From contig JALNYP010000021.1 in assembly GCA_023229795.1 (NCBI GenBank), positions 1 to 59,051 of the forward strand: a stretch of 59,051 nt of DNA, in the 5' to 3' direction. Of this stretch, positions 1 through 8,483 are shown piece by piece. The stretch comes from Syntrophobacterales bacterium. GTDB lineage: Bacteria; Desulfobacterota; Desulfobaccia; Desulfobaccales; 0-14-0-80-60-11. The notes below the pieces were generated by a model. It was not told the DNA's origin. It saw only the letters and a list, made by a program, of their open reading frames with translations, and did no database searches. Made by a program: the position numbers and the translations under genes. The first letter of the stretch is position 1. Every line of letters begins with the position of its first letter.

Positions 1-141
1 TATCATCACCCGTAAAGGCTATTTCCCCTGGGCAGCCAGCTTCTGAATCGTCATCCCAAGATCGCAGCCCTACCATCTGGGAGCGGTCACATGCAATTCA
101 AGAGAATGTATTCGGGCAACAGCCCGTTTAGCCTGCGCCTG

Positions 142-165
142 CACAGGCGAGACGCCTGTGCCACC
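142..165. repeat. Palindromic intergenic repeat, family 3
   Basis: An inverted repeat of the form CACAGGC..GCCTGTG followed by CCACC. Related copies lie at 42805-42830, 57722-57745 and 58779-58803, always between genes. Confidence 0.6.
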
Positions 166-199
166 AGTTAGAGACTTCCTTTCTTATGAGGTTTTTATA

Positions 200-228
200 A
201 AAAAGGGCGTACTGAGTGCGCCCTTTTT
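200..228 (-). terminator. Rho-independent terminator of rho
   Basis: Ten-base arms (200-209 and 219-228) form a stem whose GC core GGGCG/CGCCC is flanked by A and T runs. It lies about 25 bases after the rho stop codon. Because A and T runs flank both sides it could work in both directions. Confidence 0.75.
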
Positions 229-254
229 GTTTGCGGTCGAAAAAGAGATTATGG

Positions 255-1502
255 TTAGCGGTTCATAGCCCCCAGAAATTCGGCGTTGTTTTTGGTGCCC
301 CGGAGTTTTTCCAGCAAGAATTCCATACTGTCCACGGGGCTCAAAGGCGATAGGAGTTTGCGCAGGATCCAGATGCGGTTGAGGTCCTCGGGCGGCAAGA
401 GCAGCTCTTCTTTCCGGGTGCCCGAGCGGTTGATGTCGATAGACGGGAAGATGCGCTTCTCAACGAGTTTTCGCTCCAGGTGAATCTCCATGTTGCCGGT
501 GCCCTTGAATTCCTCGAAGATGACCTCGTCCATGCGGCTGCCGGTCTCGATGAGCGCGGTGGCGATGATGGTGAGGCTGCCGCCTTCCTCGATGTTCCGG
601 GCCGCGCCGAAGAAGCGCTTGGGGCGCTGCAGGGCGTTGGCGTCCAGGCCGCCGGAGAGGATCTTGCCGCTGGCCGGCACCACGGTGTTATAGGCCCGGG
701 CCAGGCGGGTGATGGAATCGAGCAGGATCACCACTTCCCGCTTGTGCTCCACCAGGCGCTTGGCCTTTTCCAGGACCATCTCGGCCACCTGGATGTGGCG
801 CTGGGGCGGCTCGTCAAAGGTGGAGCTGACCACTTCGGCCTTGACGCTGCGCTGCATATCCGTCACTTCTTCCGGGCGCTCATCGATGAGCAGCACGATG
901 AGCACGACCTCGGGGTGGTTGGTGGCGATGCTGTTGGCCAGATTCTGGAGCAGCATGGTTTTGCCGGTGCGCGGCGCGGCCACGATGAGACCCCGCTGCC
1001 CCATGCCGATGGGGGTCATCAGGTCCATAATGCGGGCGGAGAAGTTGTCCGGGGCCGTTTCGAGTTTCAGACGCTGGTCGGGATACAGCGGCGTCAAATT
1101 GTCAAAGAGGATCTTGTCCCGGGCCACCGAAGGATCTTCGAAGTTGACCGTCTCGACCTTGAGAAGGGCGAAATAGCGCTCGCCCTCTTTGGGGGGGCGA
1201 ATCTGCCCGGCGATGGTGTCGCCGGTACGCAGATTGAAGCGGCGGATTTGGGACGGCGAGACATAAATGTCGTCGGGCCCGGGGAGGTAGTTATAGTCCT
1301 GGGCCCGGAGGAACCCGAAGCCGTCGGGCAGGATTTCCAGCACCCCGCCGCCGGAGATGACGCCGTTTTTCTCCACCTGGGCCTGCAGGATGGCGAAGAT
1401 GAGTTCCTGCTTGCGCAGCCCGGCCGCGCCTTCCACACTGAGATCCCGGGCCAGTGAAGCTAAGTCATTGATTTTCTTGTGTTTCAAATCGGATAAATTC
1501 AT
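255..1502 (-). CDS. rho: Transcription termination factor Rho
   Basis: Hexameric RNA helicase that ends transcription at Rho-dependent sites in the cytoplasm. The 415-residue protein has the N-terminal Rho domain (about 1-45), the cold-shock-like RNA-binding domain (about 48-120) and the RecA-type motor. Walker A is APRTGKT near 176-182, Walker B is around LLIDERPEEV (204-213), and DSITRLARAYN follows. Length is typical. The start at 1502 is preferred over the longer frame to 1538, because GAGGT sits just upstream of this ATG and the family begins with MNLSDLK-type sequence. The gene lies 265 bases downstream of coaE, leaving room for its own leader and promoter. Confidence 0.98.
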   Translation of the reverse strand: MNLSDLKHKKINDLASLARDLSVEGAAGLRKQELIFAILQAQVEKNGVISGGGVLEILPDGFGFLRAQDYNYLPGPDDIYVSPSQIRRFNLRTGDTIAGQIRPPKEGERYFALLKVETVNFEDPSVARDKILFDNLTPLYPDQRLKLETAPDNFSARIMDLMTPIGMGQRGLIVAAPRTGKTMLLQNLANSIATNHPEVVLIVLLIDERPEEVTDMQRSVKAEVVSSTFDEPPQRHIQVAEMVLEKAKRLVEHKREVVILLDSITRLARAYNTVVPASGKILSGGLDANALQRPKRFFGAARNIEEGGSLTIIATALIETGSRMDEVIFEEFKGTGNMEIHLERKLVEKRIFPSIDINRSGTRKEELLLPPEDLNRIWILRKLLSPLSPVDSMEFLLEKLRGTKNNAEFLGAMNR

Positions 1503-1712
1503 TATTACCTCTTGTTCAGGCATATCAACGCATCCCACGCCAGGTGATTTTTGGGGTCAATATGAGAGAGATTCCACGTAATAGGCCGGGTCGATGACCC
1601 ACGCCGGGTTAGGGGCTATCAGGGGTTCCAAGCCGTAATTCAGAATAGGAGTGCGGACAAGTTCCAACCGAAGCCAAGGGGATAAACGGGATTTTCCTTA
1701 ATAGTTCTTTAA

Positions 1713-1740
1713 ATTGTATCGGGCCAGTTGATTGCTTTAA
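1713..1740 (-). promoter_or_regulatory. Weak candidate promoter for rho
   Basis: On the minus strand TTAAAG (1735-1740) and TACAAT (1713-1718) are separated by 16 bases, about 210 bases upstream of the rho ATG. The -35 match is poor. The position would give a long rho leader, which is usual for autoregulated rho genes. This is inference only. Confidence 0.25.
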
Positions 1741-1767
1741 GGTAGGTTATTATCGACGCTAACCTTT

Positions 1768-2379
1768 TTAGCGCTTACTGTCAAGCTGATTTTTCAGTTT
1801 CCCCCAGATGTTTTGCACCTGTTGGCGGGTGCCGCCGAGATCGCCGTCATTGTGCACCACGTAGTCGGCCCGGGCGGCTTTATCCGCCAGCGGCCATTGG
1901 GCCGCCAAGATCCCCCGAATCTCGGTCTCGCCGCGGCCATCCCGTTTCCGGAGGCGGCGGATCTGATCGGCCTCAGGCGCGGTGACCACGATGACCCGGT
2001 CAAAAGCCCCCTCCCGGCCGGCCTCAAATAAGAGCGGCACTTCCACGATGACCAGATCCGCGCCGCGGCCTTCCAGGTCCGCGGCCCGGGCCTGGAGCTC
2101 CCGGATCACCAGGGGATGAATGAGGGCATCGAGCCGCCGGCGGGCCTCGGGGTCGGCAAAGACCCGTTGTGCTAGCTTAGATCGGTTCAACGAGCCGTCA
2201 GGATTAAAATAATCTTCACCGTAAAGGCGGCGCAACTCAACCCAGGCCGGCTGCCCTACTGCCACCACGTCCCGGGCGATGGCATCGGCATCCAACACCT
2301 GAGCCCCCAGCTCGGCAAACATCCGGGCCACAGTGCTCTTCCCGGTCCCGGCCCCCCCGGTAATGGCGATTTTTAGCAT
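1768..2379 (-). CDS. coaE: Dephospho-CoA kinase
   Basis: Last enzyme of coenzyme A synthesis: phosphorylates the 3'-hydroxyl of dephospho-CoA using ATP. The 203-residue protein starts MLKIAITGGAGTGKS, with the P-loop at residues 8-15. The DADAIAR motif near 32-38 and the central HPLV segment are typical of CoaE. Length matches the family. It is followed by rho in the same direction. Upstream, the adjacent gene at 2416-3291 is AT-richer and probably foreign, so the usual upstream neighbour may have been displaced. Confidence 0.96.
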   Translation of the reverse strand: MLKIAITGGAGTGKSTVARMFAELGAQVLDADAIARDVVAVGQPAWVELRRLYGEDYFNPDGSLNRSKLAQRVFADPEARRRLDALIHPLVIRELQARAADLEGRGADLVIVEVPLLFEAGREGAFDRVIVVTAPEADQIRRLRKRDGRGETEIRGILAAQWPLADKAARADYVVHNDGDLGGTRQQVQNIWGKLKNQLDSKR

Positions 2380-2415
2380 TGTTTTTTAAAAGTGCGTAAG
2401 ATCCGCCACCTGGAC

Positions 2416-3291
2416 CTACGTTAAATGATGCGCCGCGAAGTAGGAGAGCAAGTGTGAATACCTAAAAGATAACTTATTCGCATCAACACGTTCCTTTGAT
2501 CTCTGATGTTTCTCAAGTTGCTTTTGTATAAAATCTATAGCTTTCTGATATAAATCATTATGCAAATTCTTTGATATACATTCTCTAAATACATCTCCCA
2601 AATAATGGATGATGAAATTACCGTCTACATCTTCGGCTAGCATATGCAAACATTTATCGGCAAGCTGCCGATTGCATTGAGAATATATATCGCTATTCAT
2701 GTTCTGACGGTGAGCCTCTAAAAAATTTATTGTTCTTTCACTTACAATTATTCTTGGGTATTGCGCAACAAAACTTTCCAGTTCATAAGCCTTTGCTACA
2801 GCTGCACCGTATAATTCGCCATCATGCAACTCCAATCCCCACGCTATGTCAATCGCACCCCTAATGGGTTGCTTCCTGGCTAAACCCATAAAGCACAAAC
2901 TACCAGCAAGGCCGAAAAGACCAAATATTCCCGTGAGTGGGCATTTAATATCTGGATCACCCAGAGATGTGAAAAAAACTAACCCATCAGACCATCTTTG
3001 ACGTTTTACATTGGTTTTTCTCATTCTAACGTAAGATTCATATAGCTCCGGGGGAAATATCTTTTTGTATTCCGGATTGTGGGTCAAAGCAGTTTCCATC
3101 ATGGATTCAGCATCTTTTTGGAGAGCAAAAATTGGAACTATAGTCTTCTTAATTTTTTGGTTAAAAAGCTCCCTTTCTTGATTAGAAGTGAAATTGGGAA
3201 TTAATCCTTCATTTTTGTATTCCTCACGCTGTCCAAGGAGGTCGACAAAGCCTATGCAGTAATTACATGCAACCCATTCTTTCTTTTTCAT
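2416..3291 (-). CDS. Class III nucleotide-cyclase-fold protein, function unknown
   Basis: A 291-residue cytoplasmic protein with no signal peptide. Motifs resemble the class III nucleotidyl cyclase core: GFVDLLGQ (14-21) in place of the first metal-binding Asp strand, WSDGLVFF (100-107) for the second Asp, RGAIDIAWG (144-152), GELYGAAVAKAYELE (158-172) and PRIIVSE (179-185). Spacing is unusual and a nucleotide substrate cannot be inferred. The start at 3291 (MKKKEW) is chosen because the longer frame needs a TTG start inside the upstream toxin remnant. Base composition is clearly more AT-rich than the flanking coaE, which suggests transfer. It is adjacent to a toxin-antitoxin remnant, a common setting for defence-type genes, but no partner effector is seen. 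Confidence 0.6.
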   Translation of the reverse strand: MKKKEWVACNYCIGFVDLLGQREEYKNEGLIPNFTSNQERELFNQKIKKTIVPIFALQKDAESMMETALTHNPEYKKIFPPELYESYVRMRKTNVKRQRWSDGLVFFTSLGDPDIKCPLTGIFGLFGLAGSLCFMGLARKQPIRGAIDIAWGLELHDGELYGAAVAKAYELESFVAQYPRIIVSERTINFLEAHRQNMNSDIYSQCNRQLADKCLHMLAEDVDGNFIIHYLGDVFRECISKNLHNDLYQKAIDFIQKQLEKHQRSKERVDANKLSFRYSHLLSYFAAHHLT

Positions 3292-3319
3292 CACTTTAGA
3301 TTCTTGTGCCTGGGGCAGG

Positions 3320-3580
3320 CTAACGATATGCCTTTCCTCTAGGGCGAAAGGCAATTACCATAATAATCTTATTCTCTTCGTTCACTCGGTAAATGATGCG
3401 TCAGTCTCCAACCCTGTAAGTGCGCTGGCCGGGATCCATCTTTACTGCTTTGGAAATTCTGGTGGAGAAGGGATCAAAGGTTAATTCTTTGAGACGATCG
3501 TTCAGCCGCCTTGCTGTCACCTGGTCCAGTCGATCTAATTGCTTTTTCGCAGGCAGCGATAATTGCACGCGGTAGCTCAC
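3320..3580 (-). pseudogene. RelE/ParE-type toxin with internal stop
   Basis: The frame starts with GTG at 3580, overlapping the antitoxin stop by four bases, and encodes an 86-codon RelE/ParE-like protein. It opens SYRVQLSLPAKKQLDRL and closes IIYRVNEENKIIMVIAF. It is interrupted by one TGA at 3401-3403, in the motif where relatives read GD(W/Y)RIIY. A single G-to-A change from TGG (Trp) explains it. The product would lose the last strands, which usually carry catalytic residues, so the toxin is probably inactive. A sequencing error is possible. Selenocysteine is unlikely because the position is aromatic in the family. Confidence 0.75.
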
Positions 3581-3813
3581 AAGCCGCGTTCCTCGACATA
3601 TTCCTCCAGGCTGATAAATTCGCCTCGCTTGAAGGCCTCTTCCCCTTCTTGAATGGCAGCCAAGTCTTCCGCGGAGAAAGGTTCTTCGTCGTACTCTTCT
3701 CTCGGTGCTGCTTGTTCATACAGAACATCCACCAGTTTCCGCAGCAACTCGGCGTTCGGCCCTTGGGCGATAGCCTTAATTTTATCCATCAGGTCGTCAA
3801 TCGCGGCTTCCAT
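3577..3813 (-). CDS. Antitoxin of a RelBE/ParDE-like pair
   Basis: A 78-residue acidic protein. Its C-terminus, with AIQEGEEAFKRGEFISLEEY near 51-70, is the typical toxin-wrapping tail of RelB/Phd-like antitoxins. A good ribosome site (GAGGAGC) precedes the ATG at 3813. The stop overlaps the GTG of the toxin frame (GTGA), the usual translational coupling of such pairs. Its partner carries a premature stop, so this may be an orphan antitoxin. Such antitoxins normally repress their own promoter and neutralise the toxin by direct binding. Confidence 0.75.
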   Translation of the reverse strand: MEAAIDDLMDKIKAIAQGPNAELLRKLVDVLYEQAAPREEYDEEPFSAEDLAAIQEGEEAFKRGEFISLEEYVEERGL

Positions 3814-3857
3814 GGCTTGCTCCTCACGTTTCTAATTTAAGGCAAGCTTGCTAATTT

Positions 3858-3926
3858 GTCCACCACCGCCTGAAAATCCTCCGGCAGCGGCGCTTCCCAC
3901 CTCATTCTCTCTCCCGGGCGCGGGTG
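3858..3926 (-). repeat. Duplicate of the rluD 3' end
   Basis: These 69 bases match 5617-5685, the 3' coding end of rluD, at 64 of 69 positions without gaps. The copy lies outside any gene, between the antitoxin and the B12-radical SAM gene. Two copies bracketing a gene suggest a past insertion or segmental duplication. Confidence 0.85.
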
Positions 3927-3979
3927 CGACCCTCTCCACCCCCCTGTGATTTTTGTGTACAAGCCGATTCAGCCCCCAT

Positions 3980-5401
3980 TTACCTGCAAGGCTTTGATTT
4001 CAGTTTGCCCAGGAGTGATTTGATATCCTTTAAGGATAGTTTCACGACCTGCTGGGCGGAACGATTGAACTTGAGGAGATCGAGGATGTCGATTAAGCGC
4101 CGCCAGTGCCGCCATGACTTGGCGAAAGCCTGCCTTAATCCCCGCCGTCGCCGGCGGATCACCTCAATATTATGTTGCCCCGGAACGGTATACATTTGGC
4201 GCGGGTGGGAATCCGCCAGACTCAGGGGTTCGGGGTTGCCGAGGAGTTTATCCCATAAGATGGCGTGCGGCTGAATGGAGAGCGCGCTGCCCGCGGAGAT
4301 ATGCGGCCTAATTTCCTGAATAAACTTTTGGGTGGCCTCGAAGTCTTGGTCCGTTTCTCCCGGCCCGCCATAAACGAAGAAACCCACTACCAGCATATGA
4401 GCCCTTTTAGCCCGGCGGATGCCCTCCGCCAGGCCCTTAGCGGTCGCCGGCTTCCCATACCGCCTGAGTTGGGCCTCACTGCCGCTTTCCACCCCCACGA
4501 ACAGGGCATCAAAGCCCGCCCGGTGCATTAACTGAAAGACGGATTCCGGGAGATGGTGAATCGTTCCCTGAAAGGCGAATCTCATCTTGAGGTTATGCTC
4601 AAGGATCAGGTGACAAATTTTCTCGAGCCTCGGGATGTCGTAGGAGAAATTCTCGTCCTGGAAGAAGGCCATTTTAAAGCCGGCGCGCTGAATCTCCAGG
4701 ATTTCTTGAAAGACGTTTTCCGCACTCCGCATCCGGTAGCGCCACTCGGGAAAGAGTTTCGGACAAAAAGTGCAATGATAGGGACAGCCTCTGGAGGAGG
4801 CCACATTGGCGGTGGGGGGGACTTTGGGAAGGCGGAAGCCCCCGAATTGGTGGAAGTAGCCATCATAGTCAAGTAATTCTCGGGCGGGAAAGGGGATGGC
4901 GTCCAGGTCCTCGATTTGTTGCGGGATTCCCCTCACCACCTCACCGTTGGCGCGATAGGATAAGCCCGGCAAGCCTGCAAGAGATTCAGACCGGAGCAGC
5001 CGCCGGCATAGTTCGGGAAAACTTTCGTCTCCTTCACCCCGGATCACCAGATCCAGTTCCGGGATAACTTTGAGGAGCAGGTTATCAAACCTCGTCGCGT
5101 GGTACCCGCCCATAACCGTGACCACGTCACTTCTGGCGGACTTGACGCGGGATATGAGCCGTATGCCGCTGGGATAGCAAAAACTCGTGGAGGATACCCC
5201 CAGCAGGTCGGGAGACAGGGCCAGGACCCGGTCAGCGGCCTGGTCGACCGTGAGGCCTTCTCCATACGCGTCCACAATCCGCACGGTCACCTCCGGAAAC
5301 TTTTTCACGGATGCGGCCAGGTAACCCAGGCTCAGAGGAGCCATCGACCGGACTCCGTGTGTATCTTCCTCCGAAGGAGAAGTCGCCAATACGATATTCA
5401 T
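3980..5401 (-). CDS. B12-binding domain radical SAM protein
   Basis: A 473-residue protein of the BchE-like class. The N-terminal cobalamin-binding-type Rossmann domain spans about 1-150, with GGYHAT at 98-103 and RGEGDESF at 121-128. The radical SAM barrel follows, with cluster ligands C206, C210 and C213 in RGCPYHCTFC. A basic C-terminal tail (about 410-473) is of unknown role. The canonical DxHxxG cobalamin-ligating motif is not evident, so B12 may bind base-off or not at all. Substrate is unknown; relatives act on lipids, pigments, tRNA or natural products. It lies between two copies of the rluD 3' end, which suggests it arrived by insertion. Confidence 0.85.
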   Translation of the reverse strand: MNIVLATSPSEEDTHGVRSMAPLSLGYLAASVKKFPEVTVRIVDAYGEGLTVDQAADRVLALSPDLLGVSSTSFCYPSGIRLISRVKSARSDVVTVMGGYHATRFDNLLLKVIPELDLVIRGEGDESFPELCRRLLRSESLAGLPGLSYRANGEVVRGIPQQIEDLDAIPFPARELLDYDGYFHQFGGFRLPKVPPTANVASSRGCPYHCTFCPKLFPEWRYRMRSAENVFQEILEIQRAGFKMAFFQDENFSYDIPRLEKICHLILEHNLKMRFAFQGTIHHLPESVFQLMHRAGFDALFVGVESGSEAQLRRYGKPATAKGLAEGIRRAKRAHMLVVGFFVYGGPGETDQDFEATQKFIQEIRPHISAGSALSIQPHAILWDKLLGNPEPLSLADSHPRQMYTVPGQHNIEVIRRRRRGLRQAFAKSWRHWRRLIDILDLLKFNRSAQQVVKLSLKDIKSLLGKLKSKPCR

Positions 5402-5595
5402 GATGAAAGCCGCCCCCTAATTTTTTAAGAGATTGAGATGGTTAAAGGTTGGGCCCCCACCACGATCCTATCCGCAATCTTCTGCTGAGACAGCTTCCAT
5501 GGGCCTTCGGCCTACCCGCAAATTATGAAAAGTCCATCCATGCCCGGGCTTTTAACTTTAAATTTTACGAGACCGGAAAAGACTTACTGCTATCA

Positions 5596-6627
5596 TTAGC
5601 TTAATCCCTCTAAAAAGTCCACCACCGCCTGAAAATCCTCCGGCAGCGACGCTTCCCAGCTCATTCTTTCACCCGTGCGCGGGTGGGTCACCGAGAGTTT
5701 CCAGGCGTGTAGGAGCTGGCGCTGCACCAGGGGTTTGAGGCCGGTAAGCTTTGGTTGGCCCGTCAGGCGGCTCACCCCGCCGCCGTAGGTGGCGTCCCCC
5801 AGGACCGGGTGCCCCAGGGAGGCCATATGCACCCGAAGTTGATGGGTGCGGCCGGTCTCCGGTGAGAGTTCCACCAGGCTCAGGGGTCCGGGGAACTCCC
5901 GGCGCACCCGCCAGCGGGTGGCTGCCGCCTTGCCCCGCCGGGGATGGGCCGTCATCTTATGGCGCTGGGTGGGGTGACGGCCGATATCTTGGTCTATCCG
6001 TCCTTCCGGTTCCGCCAGGCGGCCCCAGACCAGGGCGGTGTAGGTCTTCTTGGTCTCCCGGGCCGCGAACTGGCCCACCAGGGCCTGGTGCGCCAGGGAG
6101 GTCTTGGCCACCACCAGGAGGCCGCTGGTGTCTTTGTCCAGGCGGTGCACCAGGCCGGGGCGGCTGACTTCGCCGATGTCTTTCAATTCCGGGCAGTGGT
6201 GCACCAGGGCGTTGAGCAAGGTCCCCTGACGATGCCCGGCGCCGGGATGGACCACCAGGCCCGGGGGCTTATTCACCACCATGAGGTCTTGATCTTCGAA
6301 GATGATCTCGAGAGGCAGGGCTTCCGGGGCCAGGTGGGAGGGCACCGGCTCCGGCACCGACACCATTACCGCGTCACCGGCCCGCACCCGGTAGGAGGCC
6401 GGCCGCGGCTCGCCGTTAACCAGGACCAGCCCGGATTTCAGCAGCTTTTGCAGCCGGGCCCGGGACCAGCCCAGGCCTTGCGCCAGGAACTGGTCCAGGC
6501 GGGCGCCGGCCTGGCCCGGGATCGCGGTCAGGGCCAGGGTTTCCGAGACTTGCGGTGATTGGTTGTCTGCGGCCGTTTCCACCAGCGGCGATGCACCCTG
6601 AGAAGCGAGCCGGGGCCCGCCCTCCAT
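5596..6627 (-). CDS. rluD: RluD-family 23S rRNA pseudouridine synthase
   Basis: Converts uridines to pseudouridine in ribosomal RNA, probably in helix 69 of 23S rRNA if truly RluD. The 343-residue protein has an N-terminal S4 RNA-binding domain (about 40-95). The catalytic motif HRLDKDTSG lies at 161-169, with catalytic Asp164. The family tail with TGRTHQLRVH follows. The first 30 or so residues are family-poor, and no clear ribosome site precedes 6627, so the true start could be slightly downstream. RluC-type specificity cannot be excluded. A decayed copy of its 3' end lies at 3858-3926. Confidence 0.93.
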   Translation of the reverse strand: MEGGPRLASQGASPLVETAADNQSPQVSETLALTAIPGQAGARLDQFLAQGLGWSRARLQKLLKSGLVLVNGEPRPASYRVRAGDAVMVSVPEPVPSHLAPEALPLEIIFEDQDLMVVNKPPGLVVHPGAGHRQGTLLNALVHHCPELKDIGEVSRPGLVHRLDKDTSGLLVVAKTSLAHQALVGQFAARETKKTYTALVWGRLAEPEGRIDQDIGRHPTQRHKMTAHPRRGKAAATRWRVRREFPGPLSLVELSPETGRTHQLRVHMASLGHPVLGDATYGGGVSRLTGQPKLTGLKPLVQRQLLHAWKLSVTHPRTGERMSWEASLPEDFQAVVDFLEGLS

Positions 6628-6663
6628 TCACAATAATCCAGTTTTAGGGGCCGGGAGAAGAGT

Positions 6664-6701
6664 TAAAGGGAGGACGAGGAAGTTAGCCTCCCGGTCCTCC
6701 C
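6664..6701 (-). terminator. Terminator after the PIN/TRAM gene
   Basis: GGGAGGAC and GTCCTCCC arms (6668-6675 and 6694-6701) form a stem with further internal pairing. On the minus strand it is followed by TTTAACT. It sits about ten bases past the stop at 6711. Confidence 0.55.
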
Positions 6702-6710
6702 CTCAGAATC

Positions 6711-7733
6711 TCACACTTTCCTGAGAGCGCCGCCGTTCTTGACTTCGCTGAAGATCATGCGGCCCGCAGTGGTCTGCAGGACGCTGGTGACGGCAACCTC
6801 GACTTCCTTGCCGATGAGGCGCCGGGCATTTTCGATCACCACCATGGTGCCGTCATCGAGATAGGCGATGCCCTGTCCCTGGGATTTGCCCTCCCGGAGA
6901 ATCTGGACGTGCAGGGTTTCTCCGGGCAGGACCGCGGGTTTCATGGCATTGGCAAGCTGGTTGATGTTCAGGACTTCGATCCCCTGGAGTTCGGCGACCT
7001 TGTGCAGATTGAAGTCATTGGTCAGGATTTTGGCCCTGAGTTTCAAGGCCAGGCCCACCAGCTTGGAGTCCACCCCCGCCGCTTTGGGGATATCGTCATC
7101 GATGAACTCCACCCGCAACGGATTCTGCTGCTGGAGGCGCTTCAAGATATCCAGCCCGCGGCGGCCCCGCGTGCGCCGGAGGTCGTCGGAGGAATCGGCG
7201 ATATACTGCAACTCTTCCAAGACAAATTTCGGCACGATCAGGGTGCCGTCCACAAAGCCGGTTTCGGAGATATCCGCGATGCGGCCGTCGATGATGACGC
7301 TGGTGTCCAGGATTTTCAAGGCGTGGCGCGAGGACTTGCCGCTCGGCTCCAAGAAATAGGGGGTGCTGACTTCGGACACCTTTTTGCCACCCAGCACCAG
7401 CCCGATATAACCAAAGATTGCAGAAAAAAAGATATATAAGGGGATTTGCAGATTAGGGAGTTCCAGGTACTTATCGAAGGGGTAGCTGGCCAGCTTCCCG
7501 ATCCCCAGGCCGACAAACAGGCCCAGGGTGCTGCCGATAATGGTTTTCAAGGGGATGCGCTTGATGGCTTGCTCCAGCGCCAGAGTCAGGATGCCTACCG
7601 CCAGACCCACAGCGGCGCCCGCATATGAGACCCACCATAGGTTGCCGAATTGCGGGATTTGGTCAGCAATGAGATAACCGCTGATCGCACAAATGGTCCC
7701 CATGATGGCCCCGGTGACCATCTTTTTTAGCAC
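6711..7733 (-). CDS. Membrane-anchored PIN/TRAM domain protein (YacL type)
   Basis: A 340-residue protein with about four hydrophobic segments in the first 118 residues. A PIN nuclease-like domain follows (about 140-255), with acidic metal-site residues in ILDTSVIIDGR (D143) and TNDFN (D240). A TRAM domain lies at about 268-330. This order is typical of the YacL/YkuL-like family, proposed RNA-binding or RNase proteins at the membrane whose target is not established. It starts with GTG at 7733 after a strong GGAGGT site, and is followed by a terminator-like hairpin. Confidence 0.9.
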   Translation of the reverse strand: MLKKMVTGAIMGTICAISGYLIADQIPQFGNLWWVSYAGAAVGLAVGILTLALEQAIKRIPLKTIIGSTLGLFVGLGIGKLASYPFDKYLELPNLQIPLYIFFSAIFGYIGLVLGGKKVSEVSTPYFLEPSGKSSRHALKILDTSVIIDGRIADISETGFVDGTLIVPKFVLEELQYIADSSDDLRRTRGRRGLDILKRLQQQNPLRVEFIDDDIPKAAGVDSKLVGLALKLRAKILTNDFNLHKVAELQGIEVLNINQLANAMKPAVLPGETLHVQILREGKSQGQGIAYLDDGTMVVIENARRLIGKEVEVAVTSVLQTTAGRMIFSEVKNGGALRKV

Positions 7734-7893
7734 GAAAATTTCACCTCCTTTCTTTCGGACAAGTCATGGGCGGGAAAAAGCTATGGCGGCGCGTCGTCGG
7801 GGGGTCGCTGCCGGCCTCGGCTACGAAGATAATGTTACGGCCCTCCTTGGCGCACTTAAAAGTGTGGCGTGTTGCGGATCAAACTAATTTCGT

Positions 7894-8409
7894 TCAGCTG
7901 CTGGGAAGGGCTTGCTGCTCTTCCGTCGTGCTCTCCAATAAAGCCAGGAGTTGTGCTTCGATTTCGTCTTCTTTGGTGTTGTTCACTAAGGAAAGTTCTT
8001 TAACCAGGAGATTTTTGGCGGTATCTAACATCTTGCGCTCCCCAAAGGAGAGATCCTTTTCGGTTTTGAGGAGGGTCAAATCCCGCAGCACCTCCGCCAC
8101 CCGAAAGGGGGAACCGGTCTTAATCTTATCCATGTAATCCCGGTACCGGCGATTCCAGGTCTGGTTGTTAAGGCGGGAAGGCCGGTGCCGCAGGATTTCA
8201 TAAACCTCGGTGACCGCCTGTAGATCAATGATGTCTCTGAGCCCGACGTTCCGGGCATTGCCGGTGGGAATCATAATAATCATGTCACTGTCGATGAGGC
8301 GCATGATGTAGAATTTTTCCTGATTTCCCGAGACGGCGCGTTCCTGGACAGACTCGATGACCCCAACCCCATGGGCCGGGTACACGGCTAGCTGGCCAAT
8401 TTGGAACAT
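7894..8409 (-). CDS. carD: CarD family transcription regulator
   Basis: CarD/CdnL proteins bind the RNA polymerase beta subunit through an N-terminal Tudor-like domain and stabilise the open promoter complex. The 171-residue protein begins MFQIGQLAVYPAHGVGVIES, a classic CarD start. The C-terminal half is helical and DNA-binding, with RYRDYMDKIKTG around the middle. ATG at 8409 is chosen over the longer frame because AAAGGAGGT lies seven bases upstream. It is transcribed in the same direction as the PIN/TRAM gene, 160 bases upstream of it, so it may have its own promoter. Confidence 0.95.
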   Translation of the reverse strand: MFQIGQLAVYPAHGVGVIESVQERAVSGNQEKFYIMRLIDSDMIIMIPTGNARNVGLRDIIDLQAVTEVYEILRHRPSRLNNQTWNRRYRDYMDKIKTGSPFRVAEVLRDLTLLKTEKDLSFGERKMLDTAKNLLVKELSLVNNTKEDEIEAQLLALLESTTEEQQALPSS

Positions 8410-8483
8410 TCTATTAGACCTCCTTTCCCGCCTTATATTTATCACAAAGTTGCATTAAAAGCAAATGCCGGGAGGGGACTGAC

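Larger units (their letters stand above)
1..254. other. Intergenic region at window edge, possible 3' tail of a CDS
   Basis: Positions 2-46 on the plus strand are open and end in TGA (tail ..KGYFPWAASF). This could be the last 14 codons of a gene entering the window, but it is too short to identify. A palindromic repeat lies at 142-165 and the rho terminator at 200-228. Nothing else is recognisable. Confidence 0.25.

Noticed and set aside
3401..3403. TGA in the RelE-type toxin as a selenocysteine codon
   Set aside because: The position is Trp or Tyr in the family, not Cys, and no hairpin of suitable geometry follows. A nonsense change is simpler.
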